A stretch of DNA of 64,000 nucleotides from Candidatus Edwardsbacteria bacterium (GTDB lineage Bacteria > Edwardsbacteria > AC1 > EtOH8): the NCBI GenBank assembly GCA_031082425.1, contig JAVHLB010000005.1, positions 1 through 64,000 on the forward strand, in the 5' to 3' direction. Of the stretch, positions 51,501-58,823 are shown one piece after another (position 1 is the stretch's first letter; each line of letters opens with the position of its first letter). The translations under genes were made by a program, and so were the position numbers. The notes under the pieces were generated by a model. That model ran no database searches, was not told the origin of the DNA, and was given only the letters and a program-made list of their open reading frames with translations.

Positions 51501-51919
51501 GTCATCTCCCTGCCGGTAAGCGGTCTTTGCTCCGGTATGGCCCCAGGGGCCACGTCAGGGCTTAACTGGTCCCTCTGGCCCGGGATCATCGGCTGGGTGC
51601 CTAGGGTGGGCTGCATGGCCTCTATGCCGGCCGCTCCGGCGCTCAATATCCTGCCGCCGGTCTGGGCCAGGCCCTTCATTACCGCCGCCCCGGAAACCCC
51701 GGCAACATCTCCCAGCCCCGGCCGTTCCGGAGAAGGTGCCGCCGCCGGAAGGGGTCCGGATCCTTCTACAATAAAATCCACGCCTTCTTTCATGCCGTTT
51801 TCTTTGATAAATCCCTGTATCACCTGTTCGGTGGTTAATCCCCGTTTCATTCCCTCAGGGATTTCGCTTTTTTTCAAAAAGGTCTCGGCTTCAGGGTCTT
51901 TAAATCTGTATACCGGCAT
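45506..51919 (-). CDS. Giant polyvalent virion-type protein with a degenerate GGDEF domain
   Basis: A 2137-residue protein, the size of ejected inner-core proteins of podoviruses or of the 'large polyvalent proteins' of phages. Order of parts: a short N-terminal domain (MPVYRFKDPEAETFLKKSEI); hydrophobic/helical segments about 190-390; a GGDEF-like domain about 477-640 (TLTGKLNRAGW, DLDNFKGINDAYGDKVGDEA, then GDENIF where GGDEF is expected, and VSIGIGE-like FSVGIGEQ); helical linkers with repeat inserts (728-981); a 60-residue beta segment near 900; then the long C-terminal helical half. The GGDEF site lacks the second glycine-aspartate order, so cyclic-di-GMP synthesis is doubtful. Four GC-rich repeat loci and two AT-rich ones lie in frame within the gene. 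Confidence 0.7.
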   Translation of the reverse strand: MPVYRFKDPEAETFLKKSEIPEGMKRGLTTEQVIQGFIKENGMKEGVDFIVEGSGPLPAAAPSPERPGLGDVAGVSGAAVMKGLAQTGGRILSAGAAGIEAMQPTLGTQPMIPGQRDQLSPDVAPGAIPEQRPLTGREMTRSAIAAQETAQKLRDLGETATGGWQESIDRMAKGNQALQTTADVISGTTDVLSTMALSSLAGPLAPAATGALYGSGSYDEFITKARDEMAPAIERELVLQGMSRPEAKAQANIRVEAAVKDQAFMNAMLQGSLDAASQYLMMGLFPKFGGAIAGKSPALAAKITGTLGKLKLSPGWDKAVRFLGNWAFQHGQEEVQNYGQRALEVKAGIKGSGLTPRQEASQQRMPTALITLLVSGIGGSADLRPETQAAIEEAQSDPSAEKVQKAYQASAQDDPAKGVDLESARGLLENSEKMTSEEIRQGLASIKDPRIKATTEGMIGKLKAANKATEQAIETGRISTLTGKLNRAGWQEGIPSKGIPSYAQRQAAGETVIYADLDNFKGINDAYGDKVGDEAIKYAADIADQVAKRHGIMTHATPMGDENIFSAPAETDPAAFSEDLRATMEANPFIAPDGKPFNITFSVGIGEQGGQEESANMAAKLAKYMGRNRVATAEQYMALTPEQKNDMKKKAEKGRIQDIRHLIPGEWWNDMQARLMEKAGIPTEDWPDYIMDRGGLRMAEEIKTTFDKTKKMSQAVEDIRKDYQEFKAGTPAEQKANNKLQNENIEVPPQIQEKPLPASPPSPEGRGDIGTEITEQDLNVLKEGMDAIKAERGVKDKRTQLFRNLERSYIEKQGLPTLDLPEIPSTLIPLVEKALAGKKLTEIQAKTVKLTVKAINDFNEQIKASPAPTQEINIGDLQVGDSFTIKGEKYSVKAYKDGEYTIQDGKTYKVDPFEKLMVDQESLIQGTGETSPRPFPKAFGEGEGMPVMNREGRGPNPTPAPPPVGEGKPLPASPPSPEGRGKKIEQAMMEGMAGREMPRGPMKQKAATKSDRGTIFDQEGLKTDREVQEEKGQTSLAEVEKELDRMGKDLVQGPALGLSVKQETRGFNAKGKLQNENIKSGISTGSVTGERGIDTKRKAEVMTPPRAQTDAEARMEEAFGIGREPIIDRMKRWTTTAKNVFTRTFRDLDPKANNGFFADAVDWLRLARDTNERSRSKTLDYIRKVTAPMNRQQFKGFSRLAMMKDLIRSIDEGLYSRKALVAENGMRVRPENQIGMGRILEVDRKGERARLYFRFEQSGNEKESWYNLDKLITEDGNRLVATEEQVGDASYSRELPFGFKNDLEAASYFNQLKKWADGQPEVKKAVEMRGKIYKAVGELAAKHGVISEENAKNYDRYFHRQVLEYFRAKKDEGAGGEPGSLKNFKAGFQHQRLGSSKDYNTNILEADFEVISQMLAKIERKQLRLDLKRKYGIKVEPYHQIPKGFVEWAAKPGSVWFETYGVAEELVDSFVQALKESPAGNLSDSDKIKSMYANAEQLIEKSVRSVAAEDKMVIPQELAKAMDGEYFTVSKRNPLDKFIRWTMSKWKQWVLLNPFRFIKYNLNNMSGDLDVTLAYNPSILREGPATMKDLLAFYGKKGESQDVKEAVKYGVISSGQTVNEIQDISSDAILKVLTGRNEIDPFYVKKYFHNVRELTNFRESFLRLAAYKWFRKQTAAGRKVYGASEKADIDGINDPVRKAAKLSRELLGDYGALTEAGNYMRERLIPFYSWMEINTPRYVRIMKNMGDEGRGSRAMGQAAAGKVARAAMKLPVKIAQAGMLMAAVNSWNHLVWPEEEKKLSEQQRRSVHVIIGRDKGGNPLTIRFQGALSDALDWVGLEDVWYDVKDIREGKATIKDKTAEAGKAVVNKVVQSIRPDVKLYTELLSGKRLFPDVFKQQPIRDRTEHALGTLGAAMNIPYRYATGKPMRPLGQELTEALLAYRTVDAGEAAYGQVKSAKYQWLEKTGKESAGFEPTPRANALYNYKLAQRYGDKKAEQKYFAEYKKLGGNEKQLGMSLAMSAPLAGIKEDDLEQLLSEIPAEALEKTGLAYRWYLDNMLDPAMSKIIAKRRGAMPEDNAKLADWVKHVEKDIRREYRKMYYREKNRDQGRPLPASATLPDAERGNPAYTKMLKDRLTGK
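45555..45597. repeat. GC-rich repeat copy near the 3' end of the giant gene
   Basis: CCCCTCTCCGCATCGGGGAG, then GGTGGCGGAAGCCGGGAGGGGTC. Read on the - strand in frame as RPLPASATLPDAERGNP at the extreme C-terminus of the 2137-residue protein (about residues 2108-2122). Confidence 0.85.
48683..48719. repeat. AT-rich repeat inside the giant gene
   Basis: TATATTTTCATTTTGCAATT followed by TGCCTTTTGCATT. Read on the - strand it encodes KLQNENIKSG, in frame. A close copy is at 49684-49720 (encoding KLQNENIEV), and a relative is intergenic at 35807-35846. Confidence 0.8.
48977..49133. repeat. Cluster of GC-rich repeat copies inside the giant gene
   Basis: Three or four variants follow each other: CCCTCTCCCTTCGGGGGAGG, CCCTCTCCCACAGGGGGAGG, CCCTCTCCCCTCC and CCCTCTCCAAATGC...GGTGAGGTC. 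They encode about 52 in-frame residues (about 929-981), including NPTPAPPPVGEG and LPASPPSPEGRG on the - strand. Confidence 0.85.
49618..49661. repeat. GC-rich repeat copy inside the giant gene
   Basis: CCCTCTCCCTTCGGGGGAGG, then GTGGCGAAGCCGGAAGTGG. In frame on the - strand as LPASPPSPEGRGDIG. Confidence 0.8.
49684..49720. repeat. AT-rich repeat inside the giant gene
   Basis: CTATATTTTCATTTTGCAAT, then TTGTTATTTGCCTTTTG. A sibling of the copy at 48683-48719. On the - strand it reads NKLQNENIEVPPQ in frame. Confidence 0.8.
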
Positions 51920-51949
51920 TTTCAGCCCTTCATTATTTTGCTTTTATCT

Positions 51950-52019
51950 CCCTCTCCAAATGCCTTTGGAGAGGGGCGGGGTGAGGTCATCCTCAAGCCA
52001 GAGGGGCGGGGTGAGGTCA
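51950..52019. repeat. GC-rich repeat copy supplying a stop codon
   Basis: CCCTCTCCAAATGCCTTTGG...GGGGCGGGGTGAGGTC, then a second partial copy ending GGGGTGAGGTCA. It lies in the gap between the giant gene and the gene at 52017. The terminal GAGGTCA provides the TGA stop codon of that gene (read on the - strand as TGACCTCACCCC). Confidence 0.85.
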
Positions 52020-52787
52020 AGGCACCTGATCGGTGTTGATCCCCTCGCCGAATTGGCTCTTATACCCGCCCTGTATCGGCTCAAACGTGCTGGCTATCGA
52101 ATCAAGCACCCGCTGGGTTATCCCGGCCTTGGGCAGTATCTTCAGTTTCTTCAAATATGCTCCCTGGCCGGACATGTCCTGCACCCGCTTTCCCTCGTCG
52201 TCGTATACGGTGATATTCTTCAGCCGTTCCATGATGTTCCGGTAGGCGTTGTTCTCGCTGTCGCTCCAGTCGTTCATCTGGCTGTTCATGGTCTGCTGTT
52301 TCAGCTTGGCCTGCATCGGCTGCCCGGAAAGCGGGGTATCCTCTATCCGCTTGGCGGTCCCGTCAATGTCGTGGATTATCCGCCGCTCATACCATTGCCC
52401 GTCCTCCTTCTGGATCATGTACGGCGTGCTGTAGATCTTCCCGGACCCTTTTGGCTTGCTGGCCTGTCCCGCTATCTGCGGCAGCCCCGCCCGTTCCGCC
52501 AGCTCCGGAGGCACGTTCAGCCCGGCCTTGTACATGGTCATGGCATCCTCAAAGGCCTTTTCCCGGTCCTTCACCGCCTTGGTCTGTTCCGCGGTCATGG
52601 ACAGCATCTGGGCGGCCCGGCGCTCGTTCCGTTTGTCGGCAATGGTCTTCACTATGCCGGAAAGCGCCTGCATGCCCAAATCGGCGTCCGATCTCTGCGG
52701 GTTCAGCGCCGCCCTCATCTGCATGTCGTATGTGTTGTCCTGCTTGCCTTTCAGCAGGCCCAGCAGTTGTCTCTGATATGCGTCCAT
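52017..52787 (-). CDS. Late virion-associated protein, unknown function
   Basis: A 256-residue helical protein. The N-terminal half is charged and glutamine/alanine-rich (EQTKAVKDREKAFEDAMTMY), followed by beta-like segments. It lies between the giant protein and the 193-residue gene, in the place where podoviruses encode internal virion proteins. Its stop codon is supplied by the GC-rich repeat. No recognised domain. Confidence 0.5.
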   Translation of the reverse strand: MDAYQRQLLGLLKGKQDNTYDMQMRAALNPQRSDADLGMQALSGIVKTIADKRNERRAAQMLSMTAEQTKAVKDREKAFEDAMTMYKAGLNVPPELAERAGLPQIAGQASKPKGSGKIYSTPYMIQKEDGQWYERRIIHDIDGTAKRIEDTPLSGQPMQAKLKQQTMNSQMNDWSDSENNAYRNIMERLKNITVYDDEGKRVQDMSGQGAYLKKLKILPKAGITQRVLDSIASTFEPIQGGYKSQFGEGINTDQVP

Positions 52788-52834
52788 GTCCGTATATCCT
52801 TAAAATTAAGCTTTGATCTTTTGGCTTTGCGCTT

Positions 52835-53416
52835 CTACTGTTGATACCCGTAGGTCTCCAAGCCCTGCGGGTATTGTCCTTTCATGGCCAGCCGTTTCAG
52901 CCACTCGGCCAGGGTCATCCCCGCCGGCCTCTGCCCGCCCATGATCTGATTTACCCTCTCCGCATCGGGGAGGGTGGCAGTAGCCGGGAGGGGTCCCGTT
53001 CCCTGTCCGCTGTCCGCTGTCCGCTGTCCGCTTGCGCCCGGCATCACCGCCCCGGCCACCGCCTGGGCCGCCGTTCCCGCGCCAGGAGCCACTAAATTAA
53101 GCAGGTTGGCGCCCAGATTCACTCCGGTGCCTATCGCTCCCCACTTTTTAGCCTTTTGCTCCTCTTTACGGATCCTTTCCAACTCGTCATTTCGTTCCTT
53201 TTCCGCCCGGTTCAGTTCGGTGGCCAGCAGGTTTATCCCGCTGCCCTCCACCGCTTCCTGTCCGGCAATGCTGTCCAAATTGCTTTGCAGGGCTCCGCTC
53301 TGAACGCCTCCGGCGCTTTGAAGGCCTGCGGCATCCTTGGCTCTGGTTCTGGCGGCCCGGCCTTTACGCATCAGGTTGTCCATCAGCATTTGCCCGTAAA
53401 TATCTCCGTATGCCAT
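52835..53416 (-). CDS. Late virion-associated protein, helical
   Basis: A 193-residue protein. The N-terminal part is helical (LATELNRAEKERNDELERIR), and a hydrophobic helix lies at about 95-125 (IGTGVNLGANLLNLVAPGAG). The segment near 130-160 carries a CTGTCCG tandem repeat and a GC-rich repeat copy (LPATATLPDAERVN on the - strand). Position and hydrophobicity suggest an internal virion or ejection protein, as in T7-like phages, but no motif proves it. Confidence 0.5.
   Translation of the reverse strand: MAYGDIYGQMLMDNLMRKGRAARTRAKDAAGLQSAGGVQSGALQSNLDSIAGQEAVEGSGINLLATELNRAEKERNDELERIRKEEQKAKKWGAIGTGVNLGANLLNLVAPGAGTAAQAVAGAVMPGASGQRTADSGQGTGPLPATATLPDAERVNQIMGGQRPAGMTLAEWLKRLAMKGQYPQGLETYGYQQ
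52954..53034. repeat. GC-rich repeat copy and CTGTCCG tandem repeat
   Basis: CCCTCTCCGCATCGGGGAGG...GGGAGGGGTC at 52954-52995, then four copies of CTGTCCG at about 53003-53030. Both lie in frame in the 193-residue gene. Confidence 0.8.
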
Positions 53417-53437
53417 CGTATTTCCCCTTTATTGGTA

Positions 53438-56400
53438 TTATGTGTTCTTTTCCGCTGTCAGCTCCATCTCGGCTATCTCCACCGGGCTGGTGGTCCTGAT
53501 CTTGGGCCTTATGGTGTTCACCGTCCCTATCCTGGGCGGACGTCCGCTCTTCGGCCGGTATTCGTCCTCCAGGCTTTCGGTCCCGCTGTAGGCGTTCTTG
53601 GTGCCGGATGCCGTTATCAGGCTTATCACCAGTGCGCTTTCGTCGTTGCTGGCCGTCGGCGTAAGCGTAAACCTTAAAACCCGCCAGTAATCGGACGTGG
53701 TTTTCTTGGCCCAGATTATCAGATAGTTGTCCGTCAGGTAAGAATTGCCGCACAAATACAGCGACTGATACGATGTCTTTATGTTTGTCGAGCTTCCCCA
53801 ACTGGTAGCTCCGTCGATCCGCTTAAAATAAACCGTTGCTCCGGATCCGTTGGAGAACACCACGATAATGGTATTGTAGGCCGAAAAGGCGGCAATCGAA
53901 TTGTTGGAGCTGGCCGCGCTGGCCGATACCGTGCTGTCCAGCGTCCAGGTCCCGTATATGTTCCGGTAACAGTAAACTGTTGCCGAAAACAGAACAAAAA
54001 GGTATTCGCTGCCGCTGTGCTTCAAATAGGCATAGGAGTTATTTGTGTATACGCTTCCTGCCACCGTGCAAACATTGGGATAACTGCTCCATATCCCGCC
54101 GACGCATTCCCAAATGGATATCTTGTTGGTCTGCTCCACCACGGTAAACACCGGATTCCCCGCGTTGTTTATAAAAAGTCTCGGTCCGTACAGGTAGCAG
54201 GGCGATATATCAGTGCGATAGGCCGTTACGGACTTGTCCAGCGTCCAGGTGGCATGGTCCTTGGACGATTTATATATATATGCCGTATATCCGACATAAT
54301 CCACATAAACCAAATATATAATTCCATCTTTGATTACCGATGATATCCATCTTGCCTGAGTTGGGGTGGGCAAGATTATTATGTTCTGCTCGGTCCCCAG
54401 TTTCTGGCTGTTCACGTTGAATGTGTTGTAAACTATCCTGTTATTCCAGGCCGCCGTCAGTCCGGTCCACAGCAGGTACAGGGTATTCCCGTCCGCTGAA
54501 AGCAGTATGTTCGTCCCGTTTATGTCGTAGTTCCCGTTCACCGAGCGGTCTACCGCTATTCTTTCTATGGCTCCGGTGGACCGGTTGAGTTTTATCAGAT
54601 CCACCGAGGTGTTTTTATCATAGTCGCTCTTTCCGGTGGTGGTGGTGTCTTTCCAGGCCACCAAAAAGTATTCGTTACCGTCTCCCGCCACTACCGACGA
54701 ATTGTTGTTGCCCCACTGCATGGACGAATTTCCGTTCAATTCCGCCGGCAGCAGGGATCCCGAGGGCGTCATGGTCTTTTCGGCCGCCGTCGCCGCCACC
54801 GTATAGCCGCTCAGATCCCTTTCATACGATCTTATCAGCCCCTTTATGCTGGATGCCCTCATCCTCTGCTCGTCAATTCCCTGGCCCTGCCATTCCCTCA
54901 CCAGTGGCACGTTGCTGTTGCCGCTTCCGTTAAAGTTCTTCCAGCCCTGCCAGTAAAGCACCCAGGACCGCCCCATAAAGGCCAGATAGTCCGATCCCGA
55001 CCGCACAAAGGCCTTTATCTCCTGCCCCGGTATCTTGAACGACCCGGCTTTGTTCATGTCCACCTTGTGGCCGAATACCGTGTTGTTGGCCGCCGCTCCC
55101 GGCAGCGGGGTGGCGAATATCAGGCTGTTGTCATAGCTCGATCGGATCATATGGTTGCTAAGCGGCAGCGTTCCCTTTAAAAACTGGAATCGCCAGTAGT
55201 CGGCCGCGCTGGAATACCCCACGCTGGGCTTCAGGTCGAATGTTACCTTGGTGTGGGACCATATGTTGCCGGAGGCGTCGGTCACGGCCGGGGTGTCGGC
55301 CCCTTCGGTCCGGTAATTAAGTGCGCTGAACTTGTACCCGGCGGTTATCTGGGCCAGGGTAAGCTCCGTCCAGGGTGACCAGTTTGCGCTGGCCAGGCCC
55401 GAATAGCTGCCCAAAAAGGTCACTGTAAGGCCGTTGGCGTGGTTATATTGCAGGTTGCTGTCCGGGGTGATCACATTCCCCGATATGGCCGTTATATAAA
55501 AGGTCTCGTTCCCGTTGGTGGGGTCGGTTATCTTTATCTGGTCGCCTATTTCCAGTCCGGATGCGCTGGCCGACGCTACGGTTATGGAAGATCCTCCCGC
55601 GCTGTGCACCCCGGACAAAGTGGTGGTCCCCAGGGTGTCAAGGGTGGCCGACTTTCCCACCCTTATCTTGAACTTCGGGTAGTACTCGCTGTCTATCTTG
55701 CGGAATCCGGCCAGGAACCGGCCGAAATCAATCTGCGAGCTGGCTGTCAGTCCCGTCCCTTTGGCTATGGCGTCGATGTAGGTGACCTGGGTGGAATCGC
55801 TTCCCTCAAGTCGTATTTCACCAATATTTATAAAATTACTGCCGGCCACCGCTCCGGCGGTTCCCGTAAAGGTCATACCGAATATTTTCATTTTAGCTAT
55901 ATAAACTGGACCTCCCGTAATATATAGCGTTACAGAAAATCTGCTTATTTTGGCATCACTATCATCATCTTCTGTTAAATTGCTGTACCACCAAGCCAAA
56001 GTAATTGAACTGCAGTATTTATTTACTGTTATTTCCTGCCAGCCAGTTGACGGTCCTATTTTACTTATTTGTTTTCCATCAGCATATAATACTGGATCAG
56101 TATGTTTTGTAAGGAAAAATGAATAATCCTGATTTACCAATCTGTAGTAAGTAGGGGATGTAATATCCGGATAAGCTGGATGATTATCATATAATGGCGC
56201 GCCATAAACCCCACCTACGTTATTACCGGAAGCATCTAAACATCCAATTCCTCCGTTTTTCCATGGGGTTGTTGCTCTTCCTACTGTATATGGGATAACA
56301 TTAGTTACCCCTAATGACATCCATCCGGCGTCTGCCTCGGTATCGGCTCCCAGTCTCATCCTGGCGCTTACCTGCTCGAACTCCGGCTTGGTGTCCTTTC

Positions 56401-57454
56401 CTATCCCCACCAGATTGCCGTCGCCTTTGTAGATCGCTTTCAGGCTATTCCTTATGCCCGGGGCCAGTGGCCGCACGTAAAAACCGGCTTCGGCGGTAAG
56501 GTTCACCGGATCGCCCGGTAACTTGCTGTAGGATCCCCTTCCCAGCATCAGCCAGCTTCCGCCTTCGTAATTGCTGTAAAAACTGAACAATCCGAACTCG
56601 TTCACAAAGGCCGCGTCTTTTATGGCGCATCCCGCGCCCTGCAGGGCGCATATTATGTTAAGGCTCACTATGCCGTTCTCGCCCGGGGCCAGTCCTATCC
56701 AGAACACTCCGTTCTGGGTGGCTGCAAAGGCCGAGGTTTCGCTCATCTGGCAAAGTGCCGTGTTGTATCCGCTCACTCCCTGGGCGGCCGCCGCCACCCA
56801 TTGGTTGTCGTCGTATACCTTGTCCAGCCTTTCCTGCAGCGTGGATTTAAACCGGTTGGGATCGTTGGGCGATGATAAAAGGTATCTCTCTCCGTCGTCT
56901 ATCACCGTCCGGCTGCCCATGTACAGGCCCCGTATGAACGGCGGGAACTCCGTCAGGCTGGTCACTTTCAGGGCCCCGCTGGTTGGCCAGGTGGTGCCGT
57001 CTATCAGGTAAACGTCCACCCCGTTGGAAAACACCACGTCCCGGTTGCTTCTCACTATCCAGGCTACATGCAGGTGCGGGGATCCTCCTTCCAGCTCCAG
57101 GTCCGTTCCATCGGCCGTCTCGGCAAATGACTTGGTGGCCGCCTCGTTGTCCCAGTCGGCCCATTTGTTGGCGGTGTATATTATCTTGCCGGTGGACGTC
57201 AGGGCCAGTATGTAATTAACGCCCTGCGAGCTTCTAAACTCCACGGCGTCGTATATGTCAAATCCAAAGGCAACGGTGTTCAGGGGATCGCCCGAACCGG
57301 TGTATTTGCCGTCCATAATGCCGTCCCTGGGCCTGAATCCGGACATCAACAGGCACTCCCCGGGATCCATGGCCCTGGGATCCTTGTCTTCCCTCATCCC
57401 CTTGAACCCCTTTTGCGGGGTTATATCCATCAATGTGTTGCCGTGCCTCTGCAT
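53438..57454 (-). CDS. Large tail/nozzle-like virion protein
   Basis: A 1338-residue beta-rich protein. The N-terminal part (QKGFKGMREDKDPRAMDPGE, ILALTSTGKIIY, then repeats such as VVFSNGVDVYLIDGTTW) has the repeated beta-strand pattern of podovirus tail-nozzle or stabilisation proteins (T7 gp12, P22 gp10 type). The C-terminal ~500 residues include propeller-like repeats (LYLLWTGLTAAWNNRIVYN, IYLVYVDYVGYTAYIYKS). The segment at about 380-530 is much more AT-rich, suggesting module exchange. The start overlaps the stop of the preceding gene (TAATG). The family call is by layout. Confidence 0.5.
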   Translation of the reverse strand: MQRHGNTLMDITPQKGFKGMREDKDPRAMDPGECLLMSGFRPRDGIMDGKYTGSGDPLNTVAFGFDIYDAVEFRSSQGVNYILALTSTGKIIYTANKWADWDNEAATKSFAETADGTDLELEGGSPHLHVAWIVRSNRDVVFSNGVDVYLIDGTTWPTSGALKVTSLTEFPPFIRGLYMGSRTVIDDGERYLLSSPNDPNRFKSTLQERLDKVYDDNQWVAAAAQGVSGYNTALCQMSETSAFAATQNGVFWIGLAPGENGIVSLNIICALQGAGCAIKDAAFVNEFGLFSFYSNYEGGSWLMLGRGSYSKLPGDPVNLTAEAGFYVRPLAPGIRNSLKAIYKGDGNLVGIGKDTKPEFEQVSARMRLGADTEADAGWMSLGVTNVIPYTVGRATTPWKNGGIGCLDASGNNVGGVYGAPLYDNHPAYPDITSPTYYRLVNQDYSFFLTKHTDPVLYADGKQISKIGPSTGWQEITVNKYCSSITLAWWYSNLTEDDDSDAKISRFSVTLYITGGPVYIAKMKIFGMTFTGTAGAVAGSNFINIGEIRLEGSDSTQVTYIDAIAKGTGLTASSQIDFGRFLAGFRKIDSEYYPKFKIRVGKSATLDTLGTTTLSGVHSAGGSSITVASASASGLEIGDQIKITDPTNGNETFYITAISGNVITPDSNLQYNHANGLTVTFLGSYSGLASANWSPWTELTLAQITAGYKFSALNYRTEGADTPAVTDASGNIWSHTKVTFDLKPSVGYSSAADYWRFQFLKGTLPLSNHMIRSSYDNSLIFATPLPGAAANNTVFGHKVDMNKAGSFKIPGQEIKAFVRSGSDYLAFMGRSWVLYWQGWKNFNGSGNSNVPLVREWQGQGIDEQRMRASSIKGLIRSYERDLSGYTVAATAAEKTMTPSGSLLPAELNGNSSMQWGNNNSSVVAGDGNEYFLVAWKDTTTTGKSDYDKNTSVDLIKLNRSTGAIERIAVDRSVNGNYDINGTNILLSADGNTLYLLWTGLTAAWNNRIVYNTFNVNSQKLGTEQNIIILPTPTQARWISSVIKDGIIYLVYVDYVGYTAYIYKSSKDHATWTLDKSVTAYRTDISPCYLYGPRLFINNAGNPVFTVVEQTNKISIWECVGGIWSSYPNVCTVAGSVYTNNSYAYLKHSGSEYLFVLFSATVYCYRNIYGTWTLDSTVSASAASSNNSIAAFSAYNTIIVVFSNGSGATVYFKRIDGATSWGSSTNIKTSYQSLYLCGNSYLTDNYLIIWAKKTTSDYWRVLRFTLTPTASNDESALVISLITASGTKNAYSGTESLEDEYRPKSGRPPRIGTVNTIRPKIRTTSPVEIAEMELTAEKNT

Positions 57455-57861
57455 TACAGTATGGCCACCCAGTTATAATTTATTCCGCTTCCGGCGGTGA
57501 TGTATATGTTCGTGGCGTCTGCCGCCGCGCTCATATAGGGCGCGTCAGCCGCGGCCGCCAGGGCCGAGGTTGCCGTTATCAGCACCACGGTCGGGGCCTC
57601 GGTCAGCCCGTGGGCAATGGTCTGCTGCGCCCCGGTCCCGGTGGAGCTGTTCTTGGCGTGCTTAAGCTGCGATATCCTCAATCCTGCTGCCGGCAAAGCG
57701 TCCGCTGCGCCGTATGAATGCCGGCCGTCCGCCCCGTGGGCCTCTATGTCCATAAGCTCGACGTCCGCGCTGTCCTTTATTTTAAGGTGGTTGTCGGTGT
57801 CAAGGTAAATGGATCTCTGCTTTACTGCGGACCCGTCGAAGAATTCGTTTAATCCCGGCAT
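57454..57861 (-). CDS. Small tail/fibre-like protein
   Basis: A 135-residue protein. It has LKIKDSADVELMDIEAHG, then a glycine/alanine/serine-rich C-terminal half with HGLTEAPTVVLITATS and the ending ITAGSGINYNWVAIL. The pattern of a beta domain that begins with 'HGL..P..V' and ends 'Y.W.A' is common in phage neck or tail fibre domains. It is coupled to the nozzle-like gene. Confidence 0.5.
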   Translation of the reverse strand: MPGLNEFFDGSAVKQRSIYLDTDNHLKIKDSADVELMDIEAHGADGRHSYGAADALPAAGLRISQLKHAKNSSTGTGAQQTIAHGLTEAPTVVLITATSALAAAADAPYMSAAADATNIYITAGSGINYNWVAIL

Positions 57862-57879
57862 TTTATTTTCCTTTTTCTA

Positions 57880-57906
57880 TTGACTTTTTTATAATTTTGA
57901 TGTAAT
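57880..57906 (+). promoter_or_regulatory. Promoter of the opposite-strand lipoprotein gene
   Basis: TTGACT (57880-57885), a 15-bp spacer and TGTAAT (57901-57906) in AT-rich DNA, 31 bp before the chosen ATG. It would let the lipoprotein gene be expressed apart from the late transcript. Confidence 0.4.
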
Positions 57907-57936
57907 GTTCAATCGTCAAATATGAGGTTTATTGCC

Positions 57937-58446
57937 ATGAAAAAGATAATTCTGTCTTTCTGTCTGGGTCTGGTGCTTATCGGCTGCGCCAAGGATCCTG
58001 TGGCTGTTGATCAACCGGTTATTCCTTCTCTTTCAAGCAGCAATATCTCATCTTCATTATTCAGCACCGTTTGTATAAGTTATAATGGCGTTTCTTATGA
58101 CACTTTTGGTATCGCTGCACTGGATGTAAAGATCATTGGAAAGTTTCAGGGATTCGATTACATTAAGACATCCAGCGATTCGGTCGGCGGCTTCTGTTAC
58201 CTGCACAATTCAAAAATGATAGAGATACCGTTTGATCATGCATTGCCGCCTTATTGTTCTTACCGGGATACATCCAATGCGTCTTTGTGGATTGTTTATT
58301 ACTGGTATCCGCTTTCATCTGACCCCATCAATCCGTCTTTTTCGCCGCTATTGGCGGATGATACTCTCACTTCCATTGACAGCACTATTGCCTATTTTTC
58401 CTGGTGGTATGATAATCAACGGTATCAAGTCCGCCGTAAGCTCTAA
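57937..58446 (+). CDS. Opposite-strand lipoprotein, likely moron
   Basis: A 169-residue lipoprotein with the signal MKKIILSFCLGLVLIGC (lipobox LIGC). It is the only rightward gene in the late module and is AT-richer than its neighbours. Serine-, tyrosine- and tryptophan-rich mature part with repeated aspartates. It has its own promoter-like sequence. A gene of this kind, on the opposite strand inside a structural operon, is typical of a moron expressed from the prophage, often affecting the host surface. The start at 57937 has GAGG upstream; an ATG at 57922 does not. Confidence 0.7.
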   Translation: MKKIILSFCLGLVLIGCAKDPVAVDQPVIPSLSSSNISSSLFSTVCISYNGVSYDTFGIAALDVKIIGKFQGFDYIKTSSDSVGGFCYLHNSKMIEIPFDHALPPYCSYRDTSNASLWIVYYWYPLSSDPINPSFSPLLADDTLTSIDSTIAYFSWWYDNQRYQVRRKL

Positions 58447-58820
58447 GTCCCCAGCCTTCCGTCCGTGAATATCTTCACCGTTCCGTGGTTCCTCATCGTC
58501 CCAAACACCTGCATTCTGCCGTAAAGGAATATGGTCCCGTAGTTGGTCACGTCGTAGTAATCCTTTTCGGCCCCGGCCTCTATCAAAAGCACCTGATCGG
58601 ACAGTATGGTGATGCTTTTCATTATGTCGTTGTCGGCGCTGGTGCCGGAAACGGCCGCATTATTGCCTGATTCCAGGGCTTCGGCAATGCGTTCCAAAGC
58701 CTCTATTTGTTCGGGTGAAGATCCGCCGGCTCCGGACGCTCCGGCTGCTGTGGCGGCCCCGGTATTGCTGTTCGAAGGAGCCCTGGCCACATTGCCGCGA
58801 TATGCAGTCCCGTGAGGCAT
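58443..58820 (-). CDS. Late small virion protein, unknown function
   Basis: A 125-residue protein with an alanine/glycine/serine-rich N-terminus (NTGAATAAGASGAGGSSPE), a helical middle and a beta-rich C-terminus (YYDVTNYGTIFLYGRMQVFG). Position between the adaptor and the small fibre-like gene suggests a connector or neck component. No recognised domain. Confidence 0.45.
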   Translation of the reverse strand: MPHGTAYRGNVARAPSNSNTGAATAAGASGAGGSSPEQIEALERIAEALESGNNAAVSGTSADNDIMKSITILSDQVLLIEAGAEKDYYDVTNYGTIFLYGRMQVFGTMRNHGTVKIFTDGRLGT

Positions 58821-58823
58821 CTC

